Shown: piece after piece, positions 51,665-58,779 of the stretch
How the letters are laid out: each line of letters starts with the position of its first letter
Numbering within the stretch: position 1 is the stretch's first letter
NCBI RefSeq assembly: GCF_014873755.1
Contig: NZ_JADBEG010000001.1
Span: 10,361,001 to 10,425,000 of the forward strand
Reading direction: 5' to 3'
From: Amycolatopsis lexingtonensis
Lineage (GTDB): Bacteria; Actinomycetota; Actinomycetes; Mycobacteriales; Pseudonocardiaceae
Length of the DNA: 64,000 bases
Position numbers and translations under genes: made by a program
Notes under the pieces: generated by a model
Told to the model about the DNA's origin: nothing
Seen by the model: only the letters and a program-made list of their open reading frames with translations
The model's database searches: none

Positions 51665-52282
51665 ATGAGCGGGGCACTTCCGGCGCCGCCCGGAGGTGGT
51701 CAGCACCGGCGGCCGATCATCGCGGCGGCGATCGAGCTGACCGCGCGGTCGGGCTGGCCGTCGGTCACCATGGCCCGGCTGGCCGAGCTGGTCGGCGTCA
51801 GCCGCCAGACCGTGTACAACGAGATCGGCTCCAAGTCCGCGCTGGCCGAGGCGATGGTCGCGCACGAACTGGACCGGTTCCTCACGGTCGTCGACGCCGC
51901 CTTCGAACACCACCCGGACGACCTCATCGAGGCGTTCTACGAGGCCGTCCGCTCGGTGCTCGAACTCGCCGAGGACAACGTCCTGCTGCGGGCGATCGTC
52001 TCGGCGTCGCACGGTGCCGCCCCCGAGCTCCTCCCGCTGCTGACCACCGACGCGGGCGCGCTGCTCGCCCGCGCGAAGGTCGTGCTCGCCGAGCGCGTGC
52101 GGCCCTACCGGCTGCCGCTCGCCGATGACCAGGTCGACGTGGTGATCGACCTGGTGGTGCGCGCGGTCCTCAGCCACGTCATGCAGCCGTCGGACACCCC
52201 GGCCCGCACGGCGGATTCCCTGGCGTGGGTGGCGACCCGCATCCTCGGCTTGGCGGCCGTGCCGCCGCTGCGGCACACCTGA
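51665..52282 (+). CDS. TetR-family regulator of the alkane operon
   Basis: This 205-aa regulator contains QHRRPIIAAAIELTARSGWPSVTMARLAELVGVSRQTVYNEIGSKSALAEAMVAHEL, a TetR helix-turn-helix, and a helical ligand domain. It is the last gene of the alkB operon, where related TetR proteins (AlkX-like) repress transcription until alkane- or fatty-acid-derived ligands bind. The inverted repeat over the alkB -35 box is the predicted target. ATG 51665 is chosen over ATG 51656 from the -10 box spacing. Confidence 0.87.
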   Translation: MSGALPAPPGGGQHRRPIIAAAIELTARSGWPSVTMARLAELVGVSRQTVYNEIGSKSALAEAMVAHELDRFLTVVDAAFEHHPDDLIEAFYEAVRSVLELAEDNVLLRAIVSASHGAAPELLPLLTTDAGALLARAKVVLAERVRPYRLPLADDQVDVVIDLVVRAVLSHVMQPSDTPARTADSLAWVATRILGLAAVPPLRHT

Positions 52283-52286
52283 CGCG

Positions 52287-53123
52287 TCAGCGGAGCTGGT
52301 GCCGGTCCAGCCACGCCGACAGCTCGGCGGCGATCTCCTTGGGCCGGTCTTCCTGGGCGTGGTGCCCGGCTTCCCCGCACGCGACGACGTCCAGCGCGGC
52401 GATGTTTTCGGTGCACCACTTCGTCATTTCCTCGCGGATGAGCAGGGTGGGGGAGCCCTCGAACGTCAGGAGCAGCTTCGGCGTGCCGTCGCTGCCGGCC
52501 AGCCACCGGTCATAGGCCTCGACGCGCTCGACGAGCTCGGCCGGCTCCCCGCCGAGCGGCAGCTGGCGGGCCCAGGCGAGGACCGGGCGGCGGCTCTCCG
52601 GCGTCGGGAACGGGGCGAGGTAGGCGGCCAGGTCGTCGTCGGCGACCGGCGTGCGGACGCCGCCGGTGAACGCCTGGCGGATGAACAGGTCCTGCGTCAG
52701 CACCATTTCCTCGCCGACGCCCGGCGTGCGGATCTTGCGGGAGCGCTCGGCCGCCTGCGGGGACAGGTCGTCCCAGGCCATCGGCTTCACGATGGTTTCG
52801 AAGAACGCGATGCCGCGGACCCGGCCGGGGTGACGGGTGGCGTGGTCGAAGGCGAGGGCGCCACCCCAGTCGTGGCCGACGAGGACGACGTCGTCGAGAC
52901 CGAGCTCGTCGAACCAGGCGTCGAGGTAGCGGGCGTGGTCGGCGAAGGTGTAGGCGATGGCGGGTTTGGGTGAGCGGCCCATGCCGATGAGGTCGGGCGC
53001 CAGCAGCCGTCCGGCGCCGACGTGGGGGAGGACGTGGCGCCAGCCGTGCGACGAGCCGGGGTTGCCGTGCAGGAACACGATCGGGGTGCCGCTGCCGGTT
53101 TCTTCGTGGTGGAGGACGGGCAT
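52287..53123 (-). CDS. Haloalkane dehalogenase-like alpha/beta-hydrolase
   Basis: The 278-aa protein has the haloalkane dehalogenase pattern: FLHGNPGSSHGW (halide-binding Asn after HG), VLVGHDWGGALAF (nucleophile Asp followed by the halide-binding Trp), FFETIVKPM, and CGEAGHHAQED (catalytic His). These enzymes turn haloalkanes into alcohols by an alkyl-enzyme ester. It is convergent with the alkB-tetR operon and one base from a MarR gene upstream, which likely controls it. With AlkB nearby, a joint role in (halo)alkane use is plausible. Confidence 0.88.
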   Translation of the reverse strand: MPVLHHEETGSGTPIVFLHGNPGSSHGWRHVLPHVGAGRLLAPDLIGMGRSPKPAIAYTFADHARYLDAWFDELGLDDVVLVGHDWGGALAFDHATRHPGRVRGIAFFETIVKPMAWDDLSPQAAERSRKIRTPGVGEEMVLTQDLFIRQAFTGGVRTPVADDDLAAYLAPFPTPESRRPVLAWARQLPLGGEPAELVERVEAYDRWLAGSDGTPKLLLTFEGSPTLLIREEMTKWCTENIAALDVVACGEAGHHAQEDRPKEIAAELSAWLDRHQLR

Positions 53124-53124
53124 T

Positions 53125-53562
53125 TCAGGCTCCTTCGAGCGGGGTGTCGAGCAGCAGGGTGAGCTCCCGGGTCAGTGCCTCGGTGCGGTCATCGCGGCGG
53201 CCACCGAGCGGCGCCAGCAACTGGTCGAGCAACGCGCCGACGGTGGCGATCGCGGGCTCGACGACCTCGCGCCCGCGGTCGGTGAGCGCCAGCCGGATGG
53301 TCCGGGTGTCGGCGGGGTCGCGGGTGCGCTCGATCAGGCCATCGGCGTCGAGGGTGCGGGCGAGCTTGGAGACGTAGAGGGCCTCGAGACCGGTGTGGTC
53401 GGCGAGTTCCCGCTGGCTCGGTGGCTTTTCACGCTGGAGGTCGAGCAAGGAGGCGAGGAAGACGTACTGGGCGTGGGTCAGGCCGGCCGGGGCCAGGGCG
53501 CGGTCGACGGCCACGCGCCACTTCATGGAGAGGCGCCAAACGAGGTGCCCGGGAGTGCTCAT
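53125..53562 (-). CDS. MarR-family regulator of the dehalogenase gene
   Basis: This 145-aa winged-helix protein contains LTHAQYVFLASLLDLQREKPPSQRELADHTGLEALYVSKLARTLDADGLIERTRDPADTRTIRLALTD, the MarR core with the wing DPxDxR motif. It heads a two-gene unit with the dehalogenase. A leaderless -10 box (TACATT, 53575-53570) lies 7 bases before the ATG, and a perfect palindrome adjoins it, so autorepression is likely. The inducer may be a (halo)alkane or related hydrophobe, which is inference. Confidence 0.88.
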   Translation of the reverse strand: MSTPGHLVWRLSMKWRVAVDRALAPAGLTHAQYVFLASLLDLQREKPPSQRELADHTGLEALYVSKLARTLDADGLIERTRDPADTRTIRLALTDRGREVVEPAIATVGALLDQLLAPLGGRRDDRTEALTRELTLLLDTPLEGA

Positions 53563-53569
53563 GGCAGAT

Positions 53570-53594
53570 AATGTACATGGCTACTGTAGCCATG
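53570..53594 (-). promoter_or_regulatory. MarR promoter and palindromic operator
   Basis: CATGGCTAC-N-GTAGCCATG (53576-53594) is a perfect 9-1-9 palindrome directly upstream of the minus-strand -10 box TACATT (53575-53570). It occupies the spacer between -10 and -35, so a bound dimer would block polymerase. Confidence 0.75.
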
Positions 53595-53655
53595 GCTACT
53601 ATTTGGCAGGCCTCCGGCAAAGTCGGATCGGTGCGGTCCGCAGCGGTGCGCCGGC

Positions 53656-53801
53656 GTCTTGAATGAGTCATTCAGGACGTCCGAAGACCTGAATGAGTCA
53701 TTCAGGACGTGGGCGAGCGGGTCGCCGGCGGCGGAGTGGCCTGGCCGCGCGACTTTTGCCGGAGCCCCTGAAGTCGTCGGATGACATGAACGAGTCGTTC
53801 A
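53656..53801. repeat. Three TGAATGA-type palindromes beside kynureninase
   Basis: TGAATGA-G-TCATTCA occurs at 53660-53674 and 53690-53704, again 30 bases apart, and TGAACGA-G-TCGTTCA at 53787-53801. The third copy has a changed base in each arm that keeps perfect pairing, which argues that the symmetry is selected. The last copy ends three bases before the kynureninase stop codon. Confidence 0.8.
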
Positions 53802-53803
53802 CG

Positions 53804-55009
53804 TCACCCGGCGAGCTCCCGGATCCGCTCCATCGCCGCCCGGACCTCGGTGAAGCTCGTGGTCAGCGGGCTCAGTCCCACGCGGATGCCGTCGGGACGG
53901 CGGAAGTCGATCAGCACGCCGTGGTCGATCAGCACGCGCGAAAGCCGCTCGGCGTCGGGGTGGCGGAGGGTGACGTGGCCGCCGCGGCGGTCGTCGTCGC
54001 GGGGTGAGGCGACCTCGAACCCGAGCGGGACCAGCCACTCGTCGGCGAGGGCGAGCACCCACCGGCCCAGCGCCACGGCCTTGGCGCGCACGCGGTCGAT
54101 CCCCGCTTCGGCCAGCAGCGCGACGCCTTCCTGGACGCCCACCATGCCGAGCACCGGCGGCGTGCCGGACAGCGCCCGCCGGATCCCGGGCGCGGGGACG
54201 TACTCGGCCGCCATGCCGAAGGTGTCGGCCGCGCCCATCCAGCCGGTGATCGGCTGGCCGAACGCCGCGTGGTGGCGGGCGTTGACGTAGAGGAAGGCGG
54301 GCGCGCCGGGGCCGGCGTTGAGGAACTTGTACGTGCAGCCGACCGCGAAGTCGGCGCCCGCCGCGTCGAGCGCGACCGGGATCGAGCCGACGCTGTGGCA
54401 GAGGTCCCAGACGGTGAGGCCGCCGCGTTCGTGCACCAGCCGCGTGATGGCGGCCAGGTCGGCGATCGCGGCCGAGCGGTAGTCCACATGGGACAGCACG
54501 ACCGCCGCGGTGCGCGGCCCGGTCACCGCCTCGACGTCTTCGGGGCGGGCGTCGGCGGCCTCGATCCACCGGACCGTGAGCCCGAGTTCGGCGGCGACGC
54601 TTTCGACGAGGAACCGGTCGGTGGGGAAGTTCGCGGTGTCCGTGACGATCTCGTCGCGCCCCGGCCGCAGCGCGACGGCCGCGCGAAGCGTCTTGTAGAG
54701 GCACACGGACGTCGAGTCGGCGACGATCGTCTGGCCGGGCGCGGCGCCGAGCGCGACGCGGCCGAGCTCGTCCCCGATCGCTTCGGGCAGCGCGAGCCAG
54801 CGTTCTTCCCACGACCGGATCAGCCGGCCGCCCCACTCTTCGGCGACGAGCTGCTGCAGCCGTTCCGCGGTGGCGCGCAACGGGCGGCCGAGCGAATTGC
54901 CGTCCAGGTAGGCGACGACACCGGGATCGCCGATCGGGACGAACCGCTCGCGGAAGGGAGCCAGCTCGTCCTCCGCGTCGAGGCGCCCGGCCTCCGCCAG
55001 GGTGGTCAG
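53804..55009 (-). CDS. kynU: Kynureninase
   Basis: This 401-aa PLP enzyme cleaves kynurenine to anthranilate and alanine in tryptophan degradation. Visible are VAYLDGNSLGRPLRAT, ADSTSVCLYKTLRAA, DTANFPTDRFLVE, WDLCHSVGSIPVALDAAGADFAVGCTYKFLNAGPGAPAFLYV (Schiff-base Lys in TYKFLNAGPG), and GGHVTLRHPDA. No ATG, GTG or TTG gives a complete protein. The frame appears to start at a CTG (55009) that overlaps the DUF5997 stop (CTGA), giving the normal MTTLAEAGRLD start through translational coupling. The start is the main uncertainty. Confidence 0.92.
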   Translation of the reverse strand: MTTLAEAGRLDAEDELAPFRERFVPIGDPGVVAYLDGNSLGRPLRATAERLQQLVAEEWGGRLIRSWEERWLALPEAIGDELGRVALGAAPGQTIVADSTSVCLYKTLRAAVALRPGRDEIVTDTANFPTDRFLVESVAAELGLTVRWIEAADARPEDVEAVTGPRTAAVVLSHVDYRSAAIADLAAITRLVHERGGLTVWDLCHSVGSIPVALDAAGADFAVGCTYKFLNAGPGAPAFLYVNARHHAAFGQPITGWMGAADTFGMAAEYVPAPGIRRALSGTPPVLGMVGVQEGVALLAEAGIDRVRAKAVALGRWVLALADEWLVPLGFEVASPRDDDRRGGHVTLRHPDAERLSRVLIDHGVLIDFRRPDGIRVGLSPLTTSFTEVRAAMERIRELAG

Positions 55010-55377
55010 CGGTTCTTCTCCTTCACGCGCACGGTTTCCTTGCGCACCTCGGCCTGCGTGGCGCGCTCGCGCACCAGCCAGTCGGGGCTTTCCGCCTTCA
55101 GCGCGTCGATCTGCTCGGTGGTCAGCGCCTCGGTGATGCCGCCGCGCGTGAGGCCGCCGATGGAGACGCCCAGCTTCGCCGCGACGACCGGCCGCGGGTG
55201 CGGACCGTTCCGGCGCAGCTCCTGCAGCCACTCGGGCGGGTCGGCCTGCAGCGCGTTCAGTTCGTCGCGGGAGACGACACCCTCCTGGAACTCCGCGGGG
55301 GTGGCTTCGAGGTACACGCCCAGTTTCTTCGCCGCCGTCGCGGGCTTCATGGTCTGGGCGGTCTTGTGCGACGTCAT
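55006..55377 (-). CDS. DUF5997 family protein
   Basis: This 123-aa conserved actinobacterial protein contains MKPATAAKKLGVYLEATPAEFQEGVVSRDELNALQADPPEWLQELRRNGPHPRPVVAAKLGVSIGGLTRGGITEAL. Two similar halves each carry a KLGV helix followed by a short loop and a WL pair, suggesting an internal duplication of a helical unit. It is divergent from a LysR-type sensor gene and directly upstream of kynU. TACCCT lies 7 bases before the ATG. Its role is unknown; a DNA- or protein-binding partner of the neighbouring HTH-less LysR protein is possible. Confidence 0.85.
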   Translation of the reverse strand: MTSHKTAQTMKPATAAKKLGVYLEATPAEFQEGVVSRDELNALQADPPEWLQELRRNGPHPRPVVAAKLGVSIGGLTRGGITEALTTEQIDALKAESPDWLVRERATQAEVRKETVRVKEKNR

Positions 55378-55384
55378 GCCGTCC

Positions 55385-55413
55385 AGGGTAGCCAGCCGGG
55401 TGCCCGGTAACCT
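55385..55413. promoter_or_regulatory. Back-to-back leaderless promoters
   Basis: Minus-strand TACCCT (55390-55385) serves the DUF5997 gene and plus-strand TAACCT (55408-55413) serves the LysR-like gene. Each is 6-7 bases from its start codon, and only 17 bases lie between the boxes. The two genes therefore share one 42-base control region. Confidence 0.6.
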
Positions 55414-55419
55414 GACCCG

Positions 55420-56115
55420 GTGACCTCGTTCCGCCTCGCCTATGTTCCCGGAGCGACCCCCGCCAAGTGGGTGCGGACCTGGGGCGAGCGGGTGCCGGAG
55501 GTGCCGCTGACCCTGGTCCCGGTGGCCGCGGCGGACGCGGCGGGCCTGCTGCGCGCGAAAGAAGCGGACGCGGCGCTGCTGCGCTCGCCGATCGACCGCG
55601 ACGGCCTGCACGCGATCCCGCTCTACACCGAGACGACCGTGGTCGTGGTGGCCAAGGACCACCTGATCGCGGCGGCCGACGAAGTGTCCACGGTGGACCT
55701 GGCGGACGAAGTCGTGCTGCACCCGCTGGACGACACCCTGGAGTGGCCGTCCCGGCCGGGCCGCCCGGCGGTTTCGCGCCCGGAGACGACGGCGGACGCG
55801 ATCGAGCTCGTGGCGGCCGGCGTCGGGGTGCTCGTCGTCCCACAGTCGCTGGCCCGCCTGCACCACCGCCGCGACCTGACCTACCGGCCGATCGAGGACG
55901 CACCGCAGTCGAGCGTCGCGCTGTCGTGGCTGGAGGACGAGACGACGGACCTGATGGAGCAGTTCATCGGCATCGTCCGCGGCCGCACGGTCAACAGCAC
56001 GCGCGGTCGCCAGCAGGCCCCGGCCGAGCGCAAGCGTCCCGTGCGGAAGCCGGTGCCGCCGAAGCCGGCCCGGCGCACCGGCGGCGGCGCGGGAAAGCGG
56101 CGCCGCCGGTCCTGA
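55420..56115 (+). CDS. LysR-type substrate-binding domain protein without HTH
   Basis: This 231-aa protein matches the effector-binding domain of LysR regulators (SFRLAYVPGATPAKWVRTW, VTLVP-like strand, DAALLRSPIDRDGLHAIPLYTE, ELVAAGVGVLVVPQSLARL) but has no N-terminal helix-turn-helix. Instead the C-terminus is a basic tail of about 35 residues rich in Arg, Lys and Pro, which might bind nucleic acid. GTG 55420 is 6 bases from a -10 box. It is paired divergently with DUF5997, a neighbourhood also known from other actinobacteria. It may sense a tryptophan-pathway metabolite (inference). Confidence 0.82.
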   Translation: MTSFRLAYVPGATPAKWVRTWGERVPEVPLTLVPVAAADAAGLLRAKEADAALLRSPIDRDGLHAIPLYTETTVVVVAKDHLIAAADEVSTVDLADEVVLHPLDDTLEWPSRPGRPAVSRPETTADAIELVAAGVGVLVVPQSLARLHHRRDLTYRPIEDAPQSSVALSWLEDETTDLMEQFIGIVRGRTVNSTRGRQQAPAERKRPVRKPVPPKPARRTGGGAGKRRRRS

Positions 56116-56133
56116 GCCGGTGGCCGCCCGGGG

Positions 56134-56415
56134 TCAGTCGGTCGTGCAGACGCAGTTGCCGTCGGCGCGGTCGGCCAGGTCGGGATCGTCGAACCAGTGG
56201 CCGTTCTCCCCGAGGTAGCGGAAGTGCAGCACCGTGCCGGGTGCGACGTCGACCGACGCCGAACGCCGGCCGTTGGAGCGCGGGGTGAGGTGGTGGCGGC
56301 CGGGCGTCCAGTCGTTGAACGAACCCACGACGCTCACCCGTCCGGGCGGTGCGGCGAGCGGCAGGCTGAAGGTGACGCGCTGGGTGCCGGCCCGGCTCTT
56401 GCTGATCTTGATCAC
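56134..56415 (-). CDS. Small glycogen-binding (CBM48/isoamylase N-terminal-like) protein
   Basis: This 93-aa single-domain protein contains RVTFSLPLAAPPGRVSVVGSFNDWTPGRHHLTPRSNG and TVLHFRYLGENGHWFDDPDLADRADGN, the carbohydrate-binding E-set fold of AMPK-beta and isoamylase N-termini, with the sugar-contacting Trp residues in FNDW and GHWF. No catalytic domain is attached. GTG 56415 gives VIKISKSRAG. It probably binds alpha-glucans in the cytosol. It is convergent with the LysR-like gene. Confidence 0.82.
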   Translation of the reverse strand: MIKISKSRAGTQRVTFSLPLAAPPGRVSVVGSFNDWTPGRHHLTPRSNGRRSASVDVAPGTVLHFRYLGENGHWFDDPDLADRADGNCVCTTD

Positions 56416-56622
56416 TCGGTGGCGGCCTTTCGCGGAGGACGGTCGGGAGGACGTGCTCGGCACTGAGCGCCGACATGGTCGCACAGGCGTGACCGAACGG
56501 TCACCAGGAGTGCCCGAAGGAGGGACGGCGCCGCTCAACGGTTCGCCACCGACCGGGTGGTCCTCGGGTGAACCATGATCATCTCGGGTTCACCGCGGTG
56601 TTCCGGTGGGAAACTGGCTGCC

Positions 56623-57138
56623 GTGACCGTCGTCGTCGATCGTCAAGTCAAGGACCCTTGTGCCTGGCTCAGCGCCGTCACCCACGAGCTCGCCGTCACG
56701 CCTCCGGCGGACCGGCGATCGGTGCTCCTGACGGTGTGGGACGGGCTGGCCGCCGCCCGGCTGGCCGGCCTGCACGCGGCCGCGGCTTCGCCCCGCTGGC
56801 GAACCCGGCAGCGGCACGCCGAATCCGTGGAATTCGACCTGGCCCTGCTGCTGGCGCGCGAATGCACCATCGCCACCGGCCTCGCCATCCCGGCCCGGCT
56901 GCCCCGAGCCGCCGTCGCCTGGCCCGAGGAGAGAGCCGGCGCGGCGGTCGCGTCGATCGTGTCGTTCTGCGGCACGGCCGAAGCGGTCCTGCGCCGGGCG
57001 GGGGAGCTGACGCCGGTGTGGGAGGACAGCCTGCTCGGGCCGGTCGCGCTGACGAGCTGGCTCGCGGACTGCTGGACGGGCCGCCACTCGGGCTGCCCGC
57101 TGCGCCTCCCGACCCCGCCGCCGCCGTGGTGGCGCTGA
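56623..57138 (+). CDS. Uncharacterised actinobacterial protein
   Basis: This 171-aa mostly helical protein has no recognised motif. It contains DPCAWLSAVTHELAVTPPADRRSVLLTVWDGLAAARLAGLH and ESVEFDLALLLARECTIATG. The C-terminus is Trp/Pro-rich (GCPLRLPTPPPPWWR). GTG 56623 is taken because coding character begins there; GAAACT 7 bases upstream is a weak leaderless box. An ATG at 56575 would add 16 residues. No operon partner is evident; the next small gene starts 66 bases after its stop. Confidence 0.6.
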   Translation: MTVVVDRQVKDPCAWLSAVTHELAVTPPADRRSVLLTVWDGLAAARLAGLHAAAASPRWRTRQRHAESVEFDLALLLARECTIATGLAIPARLPRAAVAWPEERAGAAVASIVSFCGTAEAVLRRAGELTPVWEDSLLGPVALTSWLADCWTGRHSGCPLRLPTPPPPWWR

Positions 57139-57204
57139 CGTTGTCCGTCAGGTGAAGTCTGGGCCACGCCGGCGGTGTGCCGGTGCGGTGGAGAGGAGGC
57201 CGGG

Positions 57205-57405
57205 GTGACCGAAGCGGCCCCGCTCAGAAGAATCCCGGACGCGGCACGCGCGGCGATCCGGGCGGTGCTCCTGGCCGAGCTGACTGCCGCCCGCCGGCGC
57301 CGGCAGGCGGCGGGCTGCCCGCCGGACGTGCTGGCGCGGGTGTTCGAGGCGCGCCGGAGCTGGCTGTCCGAAGACGGCCGGACGGCCCCGCCCAAGTCGG
57401 CGTAG
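57205..57405 (+). CDS. Small Arg/Ala-rich helical protein
   Basis: This 66-aa protein is probably a single helical hairpin (IPDAARAAIRAVLLAELTAARRRRQAAG). GTG at 57205 follows GAGAGGAGG, a strong ribosome-binding site, which supports expression. The final codons (APPKSA) and the stop lie in the first copy of a 66-bp duplication whose second copy is non-coding at 57517-57582. Function unknown. Confidence 0.6.
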   Translation: MTEAAPLRRIPDAARAAIRAVLLAELTAARRRRQAAGCPPDVLARVFEARRSWLSEDGRTAPPKSA

Positions 57406-57582
57406 GTGGTGCCCGCGCGGCCTGGTCCCGGTGTCTTGAATGAGTCATTCAGGACGGTGGGGGACTTGAATGAGTCATTCAGGACGTTTGCCGCCCGGTC
57501 GAGCGGGCCGGAGCCGCCCCGCCCAAGTCGGCGTAGGTGGTGCCCGCGCGGCCTGGTCTTGGTGTCTTGAATGAGTCATTCA
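57386..57582 (+). repeat. 66-bp direct duplication with TGAATGA palindromes
   Basis: Bases 57386-57451 recur at 57517-57582, 131 bases downstream, with two differences. Each copy contains the end of the small reading frame, a GC-rich spacer and one TGAATGA-G-TCATTCA palindrome (57437-57451, 57568-57582). A third palindrome lies between at 57467-57481, 30 bases after the first. The duplication may have spread the palindrome locally. Confidence 0.85.
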
Positions 57583-57639
57583 AGACGTTTGCCGCGCGGG
57601 GGCCGTCGAGCCCGCCATCCACCCAGCCGCGTCGAGTGC

Positions 57640-58602
57640 TCAGCGGCCCAGGATGGTCAGCACCGTCGCCACGATCCCGTCGAGCCGCTCCCGGTCGGCG
57701 AGTGCGGCCGCCAGCCACTCATCGCGGGCGGAGTCGCCGGATCCCGCCGCGCCGAACAGCGCCCGGATCACGATCGCGACCACCTCCTCCGGCGGATCGC
57801 CGCGCGCCACCCGGATCTCGATCGCCGCCAGTGCCTCCTCGGCCAGCTCCACCAGCTGCGCGTCCTCGATCTCGTCGCGCCCGACCAGCTCCAGGGCCGG
57901 CGGTTCGGCCGCGTTGTCCGCCGGCATCGGGGCCACCGGCGCCCGCTTGTGGCCCAGCGGCCGCTCGACGTGCTCGCCGTACCACTTCGGGCGGGACCGC
58001 ATCGCCGTCAGCACCTTCCGCACCTCGCGGTCGATCGTGTCGCGGTCGGCCACCGGCTCGCCGGTCAGCTCGGCGCGCCGCGCGGCCCAGGCGTCGAGGG
58101 GCCACAGCTCGGCGCCCGCCGTCGTCGGGACGCCGGCCCAGGTCAGGATCTGCACCGCGAGGTCGCACAACCAGGCGTCGCCGAAGAGGGCGTCGCCGAG
58201 CCAGGACGGGAGGCGAGGCCGTTGCAGGGCCCCGATTTCGCCGCGACGGCGCCGGTGGGCGTCGACCGTCGCCGGGCTCAGGCGGGTGGTCAGCCAGCCC
58301 TCGAGGTTGTCGATCGGGTCGGTCGCGCGGCGCAGCGCGTGCTCGACCACCGCCTCGACGTCGTCGTGGAAGCGGTCGAGGCAGTCGGGGCGCAGCCACT
58401 CGAGGCCGCGGGCGCAGTCGGGGTGGCGTCGCCGTCGTTCCAGCGGCTTGGTGATCCGCGTGAACACCAGCGGCCACGCCACGCTGTAGACCGCACCACG
58501 CAGCCGGGCGCGGACGCCGGGCGTCGCCGCCGCGGCCGAGCCGGCGAGCAGGCCGTCGCGGGCCAACCGGCGGACCCCCGCGACGTCGGTGCTGTCGAGC
58601 AA
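57640..58602 (-). CDS. Uncharacterised protein with a sigma-region-like segment
   Basis: This 320-aa soluble protein is divergent from the next gene. Residues 60-130 (HPDCARGLEWLRPDCLDRFHDDVEAVVEHALRRATDPIDNLEGWLTTRLSPATVDAHRRRRGEIGALQRPR) recall the helical region 2 of ECF sigma factors, including the GWL-TTRL-DAHRRRR stretch, but no region 4 is visible. The C-terminal 100 residues are acidic and Ala-rich (ELAEEALAAIEIRVARGD). A regulatory role is a guess. Similar proteins seem restricted to actinobacteria. Confidence 0.65.
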   Translation of the reverse strand: MLDSTDVAGVRRLARDGLLAGSAAAATPGVRARLRGAVYSVAWPLVFTRITKPLERRRRHPDCARGLEWLRPDCLDRFHDDVEAVVEHALRRATDPIDNLEGWLTTRLSPATVDAHRRRRGEIGALQRPRLPSWLGDALFGDAWLCDLAVQILTWAGVPTTAGAELWPLDAWAARRAELTGEPVADRDTIDREVRKVLTAMRSRPKWYGEHVERPLGHKRAPVAPMPADNAAEPPALELVGRDEIEDAQLVELAEEALAAIEIRVARGDPPEEVVAIVIRALFGAAGSGDSARDEWLAAALADRERLDGIVATVLTILGR

Positions 58603-58779
58603 CCCGTCCTCCCGATGTCGTCGACGGGAAAATGGTGGGACAGCCGGAGATCCGGAAATGGCCGCCGCCGGGCCGAATCACGGCGGAAATGGCCAGACAC
58701 TGGCCAACCGGGAATCACCTGATCGGCGCACCGGCTACGCCCGATCGCCCGGAAGTCCGCGTGTCACAATCGAATTCCC

